Position numbers and translations under genes: made by a program. The notes below the pieces were generated by a model that saw only the letters and a list, made by a program, of their open reading frames with translations, did not search any database and was not told the DNA's origin. From Sphingomonas panni (GTDB lineage Bacteria > Pseudomonadota > Alphaproteobacteria > Sphingomonadales > Sphingomonadaceae), in contig NZ_JAKREU010000001.1 of NCBI RefSeq assembly GCF_022664435.1, positions 186,001 to 250,000 of the forward strand: a DNA stretch of 64,000 nt. Reading direction: 5' to 3'. How positions within the stretch are numbered: the first letter of the stretch is position 1; each line of letters opens with the position of its first letter. Shown in pieces: positions 8,748 to 19,563 of this stretch.

Positions 8748-10487
8748 TTAGCGCGTGCGGACATACTCGCCGGGTGCATCGCACAGCGCGGGTGCGGTGC
8801 CGTTGCCGGGGACACGCGCGCCAGTGGCCGGAACGGTCGCGCCATCGGCCCCGGCGATCCATTTGCGCCAGTCCGGCCACCAGCTGCCCTTGGTTTCCGA
8901 CGCACCGGCGATGAATGCCGCCAGCGATGCGGCGGGGGCATCATTGGTCCAGTACTGATATTTGCCGGCCGAGGGCGGGTTTACCACGCCGGCGATATGC
9001 CCCGACCCGGCCAGCACGAAGCGCAACGGACCGGCGAAATGCTCGGTCACCTTCCACACGCTTTCCGGCGGGGCGATATGATCCTCGCGCCCGGCTTGGA
9101 TATAGGCGGGCGTCTTCACGGTGGTCAGGTCGATCGGCACGCCGTCGACGCTCATCGATCCGGGCTGTGCCAGCCGGTTGTCGCGGTACAGGTCGGTCAG
9201 ATAGCCCAGATGCCAGTTCGCCGGCAGGTTGGTGACGTCGGCGTTCCAGTGGAGCAGGTCGAACGGCGCATAGTCGTTGCCGAGCAGATAGTTGTTGGTG
9301 ACGTAGTTCCAGATCAGGTCGCGCCCGCGCAGCAGGTTGAACGTCGCGGCCATGTAGCGCCCGTCTAGATAGCCGTCCTTGCCCACCTGCCGGATCAGGT
9401 TCAGCTGCTCATCGTCGACGAACAGCGACAATTCGCCGGCATCGGCAAAGTCGACCTGCGCGGTGAAGAAGGTGGCGGTGGCGACCTTGGCCGCCTCCCC
9501 CCGCGCCGTCAGCAGCGCCAGCGTTGCGGCCAGCGTCGTGCCCGCGACGCAATAGCCGATGGTGTGGACCGATTCGACGCCGAGCAGATCGCGCACCGTG
9601 TCGATCGCGTCGATCTGTCCGCGCACGACATAATCGTCCCAGGTCACATCCTTCATCGTCGCGTCGGCCGACTTCCACGACACAACGAACACGCTCAGCC
9701 CCTGCTCCACTGCCCAGCGGATGAAGCTCTTCTCGGGCGTCAGGTCGAGGATGTAGAAGCGGTTGATCCACGGCGGAAAGATCAGCAGCGGGATCGCGCC
9801 GACCGTCTCGGTGGTCGGCGCATAATGGATCAGTTCGTAAAGCGGCGTGCGCTTCACCACCTTGCCCGGCGTCGTCGCGACGTTGCGGCCCAGTTCGAAC
9901 GCGCTGGTATCGCTCTGCGTCATCTGCCCTTTGGACAGGTCGGCCAGCATGTTCTGCAGGCCCTTCAGCAAATTCTCGCCGCGCGTCTCAATAATCTTTT
10001 CGACGACCAGCGGATTGGTCGCGGGGAAGTTGGTCGGACTGAGCGCATCGATCAGCCCGCGCGTGGCGAAGCGGAGCTGTTCCTTCTGCTTGCCCTCCAC
10101 GCCGTCGAGCGCGTCGACACTTTTGAGCATATGGTCGGCGACCAGGAAATAGCTCTGGCGGATAAAGGCGAACAGCGGGTCGTCATGCCATTGCTTCGCC
10201 TTGAACCGCTTGTCGCGGGCGCGTTCGGGCGATTCCTCGACCGGGGCGGCATTGGCGGGATCAAGGAAGCGCTGCCACAGCTTCATCGTATCGGCCCAGA
10301 AATCGGTCTGCGCCTTCAACAGGCCGGTCGGATCGGGGATCGCCGGGGTCCGCTCCAGCAGGTCGATACCCTGTTCCAGCATCATCTGCTGCGCCCGGCC
10401 GAGCATCTGCGTCCAGTGCTGCAAGTCCTCCAGCGACATGGACGAAGACGGGGCCGCGGCGGACGGTGCGTTCGACTCGACGGTCAT
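8748..10487 (-). CDS. phaC: Class I poly(3-hydroxyalkanoate) synthase
   Basis: 579 aa, normal for class I. It polymerises (R)-3-hydroxyacyl-CoA into PHA at the surface of cytoplasmic granules. The lipase-like box is GYCVAG with nucleophile Cys313; the remaining triad is expected at Asp in GREDHIAPP and His in GSGHIAGVVNPP. The N-terminal PhaC_N domain is present (residues about 60-270), with FPPWINRFYILDL. ATG 10487 follows TTAGGAGAAG. The phasin gene lies downstream, and no phaA, phaB or phaR is in the window, so monomer supply comes from elsewhere. Confidence 0.97.
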   Translation of the reverse strand: MTVESNAPSAAAPSSSMSLEDLQHWTQMLGRAQQMMLEQGIDLLERTPAIPDPTGLLKAQTDFWADTMKLWQRFLDPANAAPVEESPERARDKRFKAKQWHDDPLFAFIRQSYFLVADHMLKSVDALDGVEGKQKEQLRFATRGLIDALSPTNFPATNPLVVEKIIETRGENLLKGLQNMLADLSKGQMTQSDTSAFELGRNVATTPGKVVKRTPLYELIHYAPTTETVGAIPLLIFPPWINRFYILDLTPEKSFIRWAVEQGLSVFVVSWKSADATMKDVTWDDYVVRGQIDAIDTVRDLLGVESVHTIGYCVAGTTLAATLALLTARGEAAKVATATFFTAQVDFADAGELSLFVDDEQLNLIRQVGKDGYLDGRYMAATFNLLRGRDLIWNYVTNNYLLGNDYAPFDLLHWNADVTNLPANWHLGYLTDLYRDNRLAQPGSMSVDGVPIDLTTVKTPAYIQAGREDHIAPPESVWKVTEHFAGPLRFVLAGSGHIAGVVNPPSAGKYQYWTNDAPAASLAAFIAGASETKGSWWPDWRKWIAGADGATVPATGARVPGNGTAPALCDAPGEYVRTR

Positions 10488-10562
10488 TTTCTTCTCCTAA
10501 GGGCGCGCAGGCCTACCGGTTAATTGCTTCCTAGCGTAAGGGCGGTGGCGAAAGGAACGACA

Positions 10563-11774
10563 ATGTCCGACGAATTCTACCGCATGAAGCGCCTGCCCCC
10601 CTATGTCATCGCCGAAGTGAACGCGATGCGGGCGGCCGCGCGTGCGGGGGGTGAGGACATCATCGACCTCGGCATGGGCAATCCCGACCTGCCCCCGCCC
10701 GACCATGTGATCGAGAAGCTGGTCGAGGTGGCGAAGAAGCCCTCGGCGCATGGCTATTCGCAGTCGCGCGGCATTCCCGGCCTGCGCAAGGCACAGGCGA
10801 ATTATTACGGCCGCCGCTTCGGCGTCGATATCGATCCCGACAGCGAGGTCGTGGTGACGATGGGGTCGAAGGAGGGGCTGGCCAGCCTGGCGACCGCGAT
10901 CACCGCGCCGGGCGACGTCATCCTGGCGCCCAATCCCAGCTATCCGATCCACATGTTCGGCTTCATCATCGCCGGTGCCACGATCCGCGCGGTGCCGACG
11001 ACGCCCGACGAACATTATTTCGAAAGCCTCGAACGCGCGATGGCGTTCACCGTGCCTAAACCCAGCGTGCTGGTGATGGGATATCCGTCGAACCCGACCG
11101 CCGAAGTCGTCGACCTCGCCTTCTACGAACGGGTCGTGGCGTTCGCGAAGGAACATGGGCTGTGGGTCATCTCCGACCTCGCTTATTCCGAGCTGTATTA
11201 TGACGGCTGCCCGACACCCTCGATCCTGCAGGTGAAGGGGGCCAAGGACGTGGCGATCGAGTTCACCTCGCTTTCCAAGACCTATTCGATGGCCGGCTGG
11301 CGCATGGGCTTCGGTGTCGGCAACAAGAAGCTGATCGCGGCGATGACCCGAGTGAAATCGTATCTCGACTATGGCGCGTTCACCCCGATCCAGGCGGCGG
11401 CCTGCGCCGCGCTCAACGGTCCGCAGGATATCGTCGAGAAGAACCGGCAGCTGTATCACAAGCGCCGCGACGTGCTGGTCGAAAGCTTCGGCCGGGCCGG
11501 ATGGGACATTCCGTCCCCACGCGCATCGATGTTCGCCTGGGCCCCGCTGCCCCCGGCCCTTGCGCATCTGGGCAGCCTCGAATTCGCCAAGCAGTTGCTG
11601 ACCGAGGCCAAGGTCGCGGTCGCGCCGGGCGTCGGCTATGGCGAGAATGGCGAAGGCTATGTGCGGATCGCCATGGTCGAGAACGAACAACGCCTGCGGC
11701 AGGCGGCACGCAACGTGAAGAAATATCTGCAATCGATGGGGGTGAATACTCCGGCGGGGCGCAGCGCGGGCTAG
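10563..11774 (+). CDS. alaC: Alanine/2-aminobutyrate-type aminotransferase (AlaC-like)
   Basis: 403 aa, PLP-dependent fold type I, class I/II. ATG 10563 follows AAGGA. Diagnostic segments: MGNPDLPPP at the N-terminus, VMGYPSNPTAEV (PLP/substrate contact), SDLAYSELYYDG, and the Schiff-base lysine in SLSKTYSMAGWRMG. Overall it matches AlaC/YfdZ, which makes alanine from pyruvate with glutamate as donor; LL-diaminopimelate aminotransferases are close relatives, so substrate is inferred. Divergent from phaC with 75 bp between starts. Followed by a family A repeat. Confidence 0.88.
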   Translation: MSDEFYRMKRLPPYVIAEVNAMRAAARAGGEDIIDLGMGNPDLPPPDHVIEKLVEVAKKPSAHGYSQSRGIPGLRKAQANYYGRRFGVDIDPDSEVVVTMGSKEGLASLATAITAPGDVILAPNPSYPIHMFGFIIAGATIRAVPTTPDEHYFESLERAMAFTVPKPSVLVMGYPSNPTAEVVDLAFYERVVAFAKEHGLWVISDLAYSELYYDGCPTPSILQVKGAKDVAIEFTSLSKTYSMAGWRMGFGVGNKKLIAAMTRVKSYLDYGAFTPIQAAACAALNGPQDIVEKNRQLYHKRRDVLVESFGRAGWDIPSPRASMFAWAPLPPALAHLGSLEFAKQLLTEAKVAVAPGVGYGENGEGYVRIAMVENEQRLRQAARNVKKYLQSMGVNTPAGRSAG

Positions 11775-11784
11775 GCCTCCATTG

Positions 11785-11880
11785 CGTCATTCCCGCGAAG
11801 GCGGGAATCCATAGCCGCAACGTTCGCGCATTTTTCTCGGACGTTGTCGGATATGGATTCTCGCCTGCGCGGGAATGACG
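11785..11880. repeat. Family A palindromic intergenic repeat, copy 2
   Basis: About 96 bp: left arm CGTCATTCCCGCGAAGGCGG and right arm TCGCCTGCGCGGGAATGACG, with ATCCATA / TATGGAT continuing the stem. Lies between alaC and the MAPEG gene. Same length and arm sequence as the copies at 4126 and 27293. Confidence 0.88.
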
Positions 11881-11948
11881 ATTGGAAGGATTTGGAACCC
11901 GGTGCGGCGTCCAGCTCTTTACCGCCCGTCCCTTGACGGAGCGCGCCC

Positions 11949-12347
11949 ATGCCCCCCCTGCCCCTCGAACTCACCCTGCTCGGCTGGTCGGTCGTGCTGC
12001 TGGTCGTGGCGATCCTGTTGCAGGGGCAGCTGGCGACCCGCGAACTGGGTGTCGGCTGGAACGCCGGTCCGCGCGACGGCGACCAGCATCCCAAGGGCGC
12101 GCTTGCCGGCCGCGCCCAGCGCGCGCTCGAGAATTTCAAGGAGAGCTACCCGGCCTTCATCGCGCTCGCACTGGCGCTGGCGGTCAGCGGGCGGACCGGG
12201 GGGCTGGGCGCGACCGGGGCATTGCTGTGGTTCGTTGCGCGGATCATCTATCATCCGCTCTATCTGTTCGGCATACCCTATGTCCGCAGCCTCGTGTGGG
12301 TCGCGTCGATGTTCGGGCTGTTGCTGATGCTGATCCGCCTATTGTGA
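11949..12347 (+). CDS. MAPEG family membrane protein
   Basis: 132 aa with four predicted membrane helices. The segment RAQRALENFKESYPAF after the first helix is the conserved MAPEG loop, and NPxY-like positions near YHPLYLFGIPYVRS fit the C-terminal half. The eukaryotic relatives act in eicosanoid and glutathione metabolism; most bacterial members of this short type are uncharacterised, so no reaction is assigned. The ATG follows CGGAG. Confidence 0.85.
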   Translation: MPPLPLELTLLGWSVVLLVVAILLQGQLATRELGVGWNAGPRDGDQHPKGALAGRAQRALENFKESYPAFIALALALAVSGRTGGLGATGALLWFVARIIYHPLYLFGIPYVRSLVWVASMFGLLLMLIRLL

Positions 12348-12449
12348 CAAAGTGTTGCTTGCGCGGCCCCATATTTTCCTCGCTACGCGTCGAAGCACAG
12401 CTGTCGCACGCCATGACTCCCGGCATTTCGCGCGGGTGGAGTCTTCGGC

Positions 12450-12734
12450 ATGTTTGTGTTCAGGGGTCTTGAAAGCCATCCGCGCAGCTTCGTGAAGGCG
12501 GTGTCGTGGCGCACTGTGGGATCGATCGATACCTTCGTGCTGGGCCTGTTCTTCTCGGGATCGGCCAAGCTGGCGGGCGCGATCGCCGGGACCGAGGTCA
12601 TCACCAAGATCCTGCTCTTCTATTTCCACGAGCGCGCCTGGTCGCTGGTCCGCTGGGGCCATCGCACCGATCCGGTGGCGGAAGCGGCGCAGGGCGATGA
12701 ACCCGTTCCCGCCATCCTGCCCGCCACCGGCTGA
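12450..12734 (+). CDS. DUF2061 domain membrane protein
   Basis: 94 aa. The DUF2061 signature is SFVKAVSWRTVGSIDTFVLG near residues 14-33, then two hydrophobic helices and ITKILLFYFHERAWSLVRWG. Function of the family is unknown; in some proteobacteria it sits near cysteine or sulfate assimilation genes, but not here. GGAG precedes the ATG. Predicted inner-membrane protein. Confidence 0.82.
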   Translation: MFVFRGLESHPRSFVKAVSWRTVGSIDTFVLGLFFSGSAKLAGAIAGTEVITKILLFYFHERAWSLVRWGHRTDPVAEAAQGDEPVPAILPATG

Positions 12735-12741
12735 GCGGGGA

Positions 12742-13209
12742 TCAGTCGCGCACCACATCCTCGGGCAGCGACCAGATCAGGTCGCCCTTGCCCAGCACGC
12801 GACCGTCATGGCTGTGCACCGCGACCGGCTGGACCGGCCGGTGGTCGCGGGCGTCGACCAGCACCGGCGTCGCGGCGACCCCGGTCTCCCACCGCTCGCC
12901 CCATTGGCGCAGCGCGACCATGGTCGGCAGCAGCGCATAGCCCTTGTCGGTCAGGCGATATTCGATCTTGCGCCGGTCCGCCGCCACCGCGCGGCGTTCG
13001 AGGATGCCGTGCCCGACCAACCGCGACAGCCGGTTGGCGAGGATGTTGCGCGCGATACCCAGTTCGGACTGGAATTCCTCGAAATGGCTGAGGCCATTGA
13101 ACGACCCGCGCAGGATCAGGAACGACCAGCGCTCACCCATCGCCTCCAGCGCGGCGGGCAGGCTGCAATGGTTGGCCAGATCGCGCAGCGGTTCTCGAAG
13201 GATCGTCAT
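12742..13209 (-). CDS. HxlR-family winged-helix regulator
   Basis: 155 aa from ATG 13209; longer in-frame readings upstream are low-complexity. The HxlR hallmark is the N-terminal Cys followed by a winged helix: CSLPAALEAMGERWSFLIL, then FQSELGIARNILANRLSRLV as recognition region and the wing REYxL-like KIEYRLTDKGYALLP. The C-terminal 35 residues extend past the domain. Such proteins often respond to electrophiles or oxidants through the N-terminal Cys. It converges with the DUF2061 gene and is divergent from the small secreted-protein gene; a palindrome lies between the two divergent starts. Confidence 0.9.
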   Translation of the reverse strand: MTILREPLRDLANHCSLPAALEAMGERWSFLILRGSFNGLSHFEEFQSELGIARNILANRLSRLVGHGILERRAVAADRRKIEYRLTDKGYALLPTMVALRQWGERWETGVAATPVLVDARDHRPVQPVAVHSHDGRVLGKGDLIWSLPEDVVRD

Positions 13210-13290
13210 TGCCCATGGTCTAGCCCAACCGCTCGCCCAAGGGAAATGACGGAAACTTCGCGCTTGCAGCAAAGATAGCCATTTGCAACT

Positions 13291-13302
13291 TACATCAATG
13301 TA
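13291..13302. promoter_or_regulatory. TACAT-N2-ATGTA palindrome between divergent genes
   Basis: TACATCAATGTA lies 82 bp from the HxlR start and 44 bp from the small secreted-protein start, in the only AT-rich part of this gap. Its size and place fit an operator for a dimeric winged-helix protein, possibly HxlR itself. Evidence is positional only. Confidence 0.35.
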
Positions 13303-13346
13303 TATTAGCTGCCGGACCGACGAATCGTTAGCTGGAGACGCGCCCG

Positions 13347-13652
13347 ATGAAGACTCTTGCCCTGCTCGCCGCTGCCACGCTGGCCCTGCCCTTCGCCGCC
13401 GCCGCGCAGCCGGCACGCGGCTATAGCGCGGTACCGGCGACGGCCCCGACCGTCGCCACGATGATGACGCGCAGCACCCCTTGGAAATGCGCCGGCGATC
13501 GCTGCGTCACCAACCGGACCGAGGGCAGCCCGCTGACCATGTGCCAGCTTGCCGCGAAGGAGCTGGGCACGCTCACCGCCTTCACCGCCAATGGCGCGGC
13601 GTTCCCCGACGAACAGCTCGCCAAATGCAACACCCGCGCCAAGAGTGCGTGA
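13347..13652 (+). CDS. Small secreted CC_3452-like protein
   Basis: 101 aa with an N-terminal signal peptide (MKTLALLAAATLALPFAAAAQ) and a mature domain of about 80 residues with a conserved look: TRSTPWKCAGDRC, CQLAAKELGTLTAF and LAKCN. The four Cys suggest two disulfides in the periplasm. I recognise it as the CC_3452 family of alphaproteobacteria, which has no known function. GGAG precedes the start. Confidence 0.78.
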   Translation: MKTLALLAAATLALPFAAAAQPARGYSAVPATAPTVATMMTRSTPWKCAGDRCVTNRTEGSPLTMCQLAAKELGTLTAFTANGAAFPDEQLAKCNTRAKSA

Positions 13653-13704
13653 CGTCCTGTAAAAACGGTTGCAATCGGCTACCCCCCCGCTCCATCTAGC
13701 ATCC

Positions 13705-15795
<2,091 letters not shown>

Positions 15796-15876
15796 CCGGA
15801 GGACGATCGTCGCCATCGCCAAAAGGCGATCGCAGCCGGACACCGACCATGTCACGCGGAAAAATCGAAACGCCAC

Positions 15877-15953
<77 letters not shown>

Positions 15954-16005
15954 TTGGCCGTGGAGGCACGCGCCTAGCAAAGGTCGCGCGGCATTGCCAG
16001 CCGTT

Positions 16006-16668
16006 TCAGTCGGCCGTGACCGTCTTTTGCTTCGGAGCGGGCGATTTCGGCTTGAACGCGCACAGGTCGACCACCTGGCAGCGCCAGCATTCGGGCGTCC
16101 GCGCCTTGCAGATATAGCGGCCGTGCAGGATCAACCAGTGATGCGCGTGCAGGCGGAACGGTTGCGGCACCACCCGATCCAGCACCGATTCGACTGCGTT
16201 CGGCGTCTTGCCGCGCGCCAGGCCGGTGCGGTTGCCGACGCGAAAGATATGGGTGTCTACGGCGAACGTCTCCGCGCCGAACGCGACGTTCATCACGACA
16301 TTGGCGGTCTTGCGCCCGACACCGGGCAGCTTCTCCAGTGCGGCGCGGTCGTTCGGAACCTGTCCGTCATGGTCGGCGATTAACGCTTCGGACAGGGCGA
16401 TGACGTTCTTCGCCTTGGTATTGAACAGGCCGATGGTACGGATGTGCTGCTTCAGGCCATCGAGGCCGAGCGCAACCATCTTCGCAGGCGTATCGACGAT
16501 GGCGAAAAGCGCGCGCGTCGCCTTGTTCACCCCGGCATCGGTCGCCTGCGCCGACATCACGACCGCGACCAGCAACGTATAGTCGTTGACCGATTCGAGT
16601 TCGGTTTCCGGATGCGGATTATCCTCCGCCAGCCGCCGGAAGAATTCGAAGACGTCCGCCTTCTTCAA
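16006..16668 (-). CDS. nth: Endonuclease III
   Basis: 220 aa from TTG 16668, which overlaps the dapB stop (TTGA); an ATG at 16722 lies inside dapB and gives a non-family N-terminus. Base-excision repair glycosylase/AP lyase for oxidised pyrimidines. The helix-hairpin-helix LPGVGRKTANVV carries the catalytic Lys, FAVDTHIFRV the catalytic Asp. Four Cys in the C-x6-C-x2-C-x5-C pattern (ICKARTPECWRCQVVDLC) bind the 4Fe-4S cluster near the C-terminus. Translationally coupled to dapB. Confidence 0.95.
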   Translation of the reverse strand: MKKADVFEFFRRLAEDNPHPETELESVNDYTLLVAVVMSAQATDAGVNKATRALFAIVDTPAKMVALGLDGLKQHIRTIGLFNTKAKNVIALSEALIADHDGQVPNDRAALEKLPGVGRKTANVVMNVAFGAETFAVDTHIFRVGNRTGLARGKTPNAVESVLDRVVPQPFRLHAHHWLILHGRYICKARTPECWRCQVVDLCAFKPKSPAPKQKTVTAD

Positions 16669-17393
16669 ACGCCCAGCACCGCATCCATCGTGTAGCGGCC
16701 GGTCGGCGCACTCGCCAGCCACAGTGCGGCGCGTACCGCGCCACGGGCGAACAGCGCGCGGTCGTCGGCGCGGTGCCCGAGTTCGATCCGCTCGCCCTCG
16801 CCCGCGAACACCACCTGGTGGTCGCCGACGATGGTGCCGCCGCGTAGCGAGGCGAAGCCGATCGTGCCGCCGGCGCGCGCACCGACCAGCCCGGCGCGGC
16901 CGATCACGCCGCTGTCGGACAGGGTGGTGCCCATCCCTTCGGCCGCCGCATCACCCAGCATGAGCGCGGTACCCGACGGGGCATCGACCTTCAGCCGGTG
17001 ATGGCTCTCGACAATCTCGATATCCCAGTCTGGCCCCAGCCGCCGGGCCGCGTCGCGCACCAGCCGCGACAGGAGCGCGATGCCGAGCGAAGTGTTACCG
17101 GTCTGCAGCACCGCGACCTCGGCGGCGGCTTCGTCGATCATGGCGTGGTGGCGGTCGTTCAGGCCGGTCGTTCCGATGACGATCGGCGTACCCGCGTCGC
17201 GTGCGGCGGCAAGGTTGGCGGCAAGGGCGTTGGGCGAGGAGAAGTCGACCAACACGTCGGCCTGCCGCGCCAGCGCGACCGGATCACCGCCCTGGTCGAC
17301 TCCGCCGGCCAGCGTTTCGCCGACGCGTTCGATCTCCTGCGCGATCGCGCGTCCCATCCGGCCCTGCCATCCGAAGATACCGATGCTGGTCAC
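16665..17393 (-). CDS. dapB: 4-hydroxy-tetrahydrodipicolinate reductase
   Basis: 242 aa from GTG 17393; the longer ATG reading adds about 50 non-homologous residues. Cytoplasmic enzyme of lysine and diaminopimelate synthesis, reducing with NAD(P)H. The N-terminal Rossmann motif is GIFGWQGRMG, and the signature ESHHRLKVDAPSGTAL carries the catalytic His and Lys. Slightly shorter than the E. coli enzyme (273 aa), as is common in sphingomonads. It overlaps nth by four bases. Confidence 0.95.
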   Translation of the reverse strand: MTSIGIFGWQGRMGRAIAQEIERVGETLAGGVDQGGDPVALARQADVLVDFSSPNALAANLAAARDAGTPIVIGTTGLNDRHHAMIDEAAAEVAVLQTGNTSLGIALLSRLVRDAARRLGPDWDIEIVESHHRLKVDAPSGTALMLGDAAAEGMGTTLSDSGVIGRAGLVGARAGGTIGFASLRGGTIVGDHQVVFAGEGERIELGHRADDRALFARGAVRAALWLASAPTGRYTMDAVLGV

Positions 17394-17508
17394 TGGTCTT
17401 TCGTCCGCCTGCTGCCCGCGACCGCCCGACGCGACCCCGGCTCGCGCGGTCCATGGCCCCGGCGACAGGGATGTGCAAGCGATTGTGGCGCGAAGGCCGC
17501 GCGGCGGA

Positions 17509-17868
17509 TCAGCCGTTGACCGACGCGATCGGTGCCTCGGCATATTTGGGATCGTTCGCGTCGAATTCCGGCTGCGGCTCGAACGTCCGGGAGGTCAGCG
17601 CGACATTGCCGAGGCCCAGCAGCTTGAACGTGCCGATCTTGAAGATCTTCGGCGGGCTGCCCGCGCGTTCGACGGTCACCGCATCGACGTGCAGGTCGCC
17701 ATGCTTGGTCCACAGCATGTGCGGCGCGAGGATCATGTCCATGTTGTTGTAGCGCACCGACAGGCAGATTTTCTGCATCAGCGCGAAGCGGATGATATCG
17801 CTGAGCGAGGCGCGCAGTTCTTCCGTTGCGGCATCGGTCGCGGACTCGGGGGCGGCGTCGTTGTGCAT
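17509..17868 (-). CDS. Conserved hypothetical protein, WYL-like fold possible
   Basis: 119 aa, no signal peptide or membrane segment. After an acidic N-terminus it has a segment RYNNMDMILAPHMLWTKHGD then LHVDAVTVERAG and KIFKIGTFKLLGLG, an arrangement like the beta-rich WYL ligand-binding domain (RYxx...P..L....G..YL.A). This likeness is by eye only. There is no DNA-binding part, unlike WYL regulators. It is upstream of dapB on the same strand, 115 bp apart. The 17869-18097 gap to crcB holds no gene I can support and no clear fluoride riboswitch. Confidence 0.7.
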   Translation of the reverse strand: MHNDAAPESATDAATEELRASLSDIIRFALMQKICLSVRYNNMDMILAPHMLWTKHGDLHVDAVTVERAGSPPKIFKIGTFKLLGLGNVALTSRTFEPQPEFDANDPKYAEAPIASVNG

Positions 17869-18097
17869 CGCAACATTACGTAACGATTGCGACCGCGCCC
17901 AGCAAGGGGGAGGCGGTCATCCAAACGCCCAAATCGCCATCACCCGCGCGGTCGAAAGACGAAGCGGCACGAAGGCTCGCATCCGGGAAGCGCCGCCGGT
18001 CGCAGGCGGGCAGATGGCGGCGTTGCAGGCCGCAGGCTGTCCATGCGCAGCACGACGGTTCCCACGCGGGCCGCAATCGGCTAGGCGACAGCCGATC

Positions 18098-18472
18098 ATG
18101 GGAAATCTCTTTATCGTCATGGCCGGCGGCGCGATCGGCGCCGGACTGCGACATCTCTTCGGGCGCTGGACGCTCACGACCTTTGGCGCGGACTATCCGT
18201 GGGGGACGCTGGGCGTCAACCTGATCGGCGGGCTGGCGATGGGGCTGCTGGTCGGGCTGCTCGCGCGCAGCGGTGGCAACGAACAGGTCCGGCTGGCGCT
18301 GGGCGTCGGCGTGCTGGGCGGGTTCACCACCTTTTCGGCATTTTCGCTCGATTTGGTGGCGATGATCGAACGCGGCGCGCTGGCCCAGGGGCTGGGTTAT
18401 GCGCTGCTGTCGGTGATCGGTGCGGCGCTGGCGCTGTTCGCCGGCCTTTCAATGACGCGGGGGGCGGCATGA
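18098..18472 (+). CDS. crcB: Fluoride channel/exporter CrcB (Fluc)
   Basis: 124 aa, four membrane helices. Fluc family dimers with dual topology let F- leave the cell. Conserved: GGAIGAGLRH at the N-terminus, GTLGVNLIGG with the polar-track Asn in TM2, and GGFTTFSAFS in TM3 with the two pore Phe. The ATG at 18098 is chosen because the upstream extension is non-homologous. It is the first gene of a chain of six with overlapping starts and stops (crcB, rlu, paiB-like, HAD, small TM protein, atp12). Confidence 0.95.
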   Translation: MGNLFIVMAGGAIGAGLRHLFGRWTLTTFGADYPWGTLGVNLIGGLAMGLLVGLLARSGGNEQVRLALGVGVLGGFTTFSAFSLDLVAMIERGALAQGLGYALLSVIGAALALFAGLSMTRGAA

Positions 18473-19563
18473 GCGAGAACGACGTCCGGCAATTCACGGT
18501 CGGCACCGACGACGACGGCATCCGGCTTGACCGCTGGTTCAAGCGGCATCTGCCCGATACCAGCTTTAACACCGTCTCGCGCTGGGCGCGGACCGGGCAG
18601 CTGCGCATCGATGGCGGCCGCGCCCAGCCCGGCGCGCGCCTGTCGGCCGGGCAGGTGCTGCGCGTGCCGCCGCCCGAATCGGCGATCGTGGCCCAGCCCA
18701 AGCCCAAGGCGGAACGCCCGCCGCTGTCGGCCGAACAGACCGCGTTCGCACAAGAGCTGGTCATCCACCGCGACAAACAGGCGATCGTCCTGAACAAGCC
18801 ACCGGGCCTCGCGACGCAGGGCGGGACCAAGACGCACGACCATGTCGACGGGCTGCTCGACGCACTGCAATTCGATGGCGAGAGCCGGCCGAAGCTGGTC
18901 CACCGGCTGGACAAGGATACGTCGGGCGCGCTGCTGATCGCGCGGACCGCACGGGCGGCGGCGTTCTTTGCCAAGTCGTTTTCTGGGCGGACCGCGAAGA
19001 AGGTCTATTGGGCGCTGGTCGTCGGCATTCCCGATATCTCGGACGGCATCATCGACCTGCCGCTGGCGAAGCAGCCGGGCACTGGCGGCGAGAAGATGCA
19101 TGTTGACGAGGCGGAGGGACAGCCTGCCCGGTCGCGCTACCGCGTGATCGAACGCGTCGGCAATCGTGCCGCCTGGGTCGAATTGCAGCCCTTTACCGGG
19201 CGCACCCATCAGCTGCGCGTACATATGTCGGCAATCGGTCACCCGATCGTCGGCGACGGCAAATATGGCGGGCAGGCTGCGTTCCTGACCGGCGGGGTCA
19301 GCCGCAAGATGCACCTGCACGCGCGCCGTATCCGCATCGACCATCCCGATGGCGGACAGGTCGACGTGACCGCCGAACTGCCGCCGCATTTCGCCGAGAG
19401 CATCGACCTGCTGGGCTTCGACATGAGCCTCGGCAATGCGATGATCGACGACACGCCCCCGCCGGTGACCAAGGCCGACCTGAAAGCCAAGGCCAAGGCG
19501 CATGCCAAGAATTATCGCAAGGAACGGCGCGGCGAACGGCGGTCGCGGGGCCAGCGCGACTGA
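18469..19563 (+). CDS. RluC/RluD-type 23S rRNA pseudouridine synthase
   Basis: 364 aa, start ATG 18469 overlapping the crcB stop (ATGA). N-terminal S4 RNA-binding domain (GIRLDRWFKRHLP ... GQLRIDGGRAQPG, residues about 14-65), then the catalytic domain with VHRLDKDTSGALLIA holding the catalytic Asp, and FTGRTHQLRVHMSAIGHPIVGD. The tail of about 35 residues is Lys/Ala/Arg-rich and ends RGQRD, likely RNA-contacting. It isomerises uridines in 23S rRNA; RluC and RluD cannot be separated on this evidence. Confidence 0.92.
   Translation: MSENDVRQFTVGTDDDGIRLDRWFKRHLPDTSFNTVSRWARTGQLRIDGGRAQPGARLSAGQVLRVPPPESAIVAQPKPKAERPPLSAEQTAFAQELVIHRDKQAIVLNKPPGLATQGGTKTHDHVDGLLDALQFDGESRPKLVHRLDKDTSGALLIARTARAAAFFAKSFSGRTAKKVYWALVVGIPDISDGIIDLPLAKQPGTGGEKMHVDEAEGQPARSRYRVIERVGNRAAWVELQPFTGRTHQLRVHMSAIGHPIVGDGKYGGQAAFLTGGVSRKMHLHARRIRIDHPDGGQVDVTAELPPHFAESIDLLGFDMSLGNAMIDDTPPPVTKADLKAKAKAHAKNYRKERRGERRSRGQRD

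Noticed and set aside
10497..11732. 411-codon open frame opposite alaC
   Set aside because: Antisense shadow; no family features, and alaC has all PLP-enzyme motifs.
17869..18097. Possible fluoride riboswitch before crcB
   Set aside because: I looked for the conserved crcB-motif pseudoknot segments and did not see them; the gap is plain GC-rich sequence.
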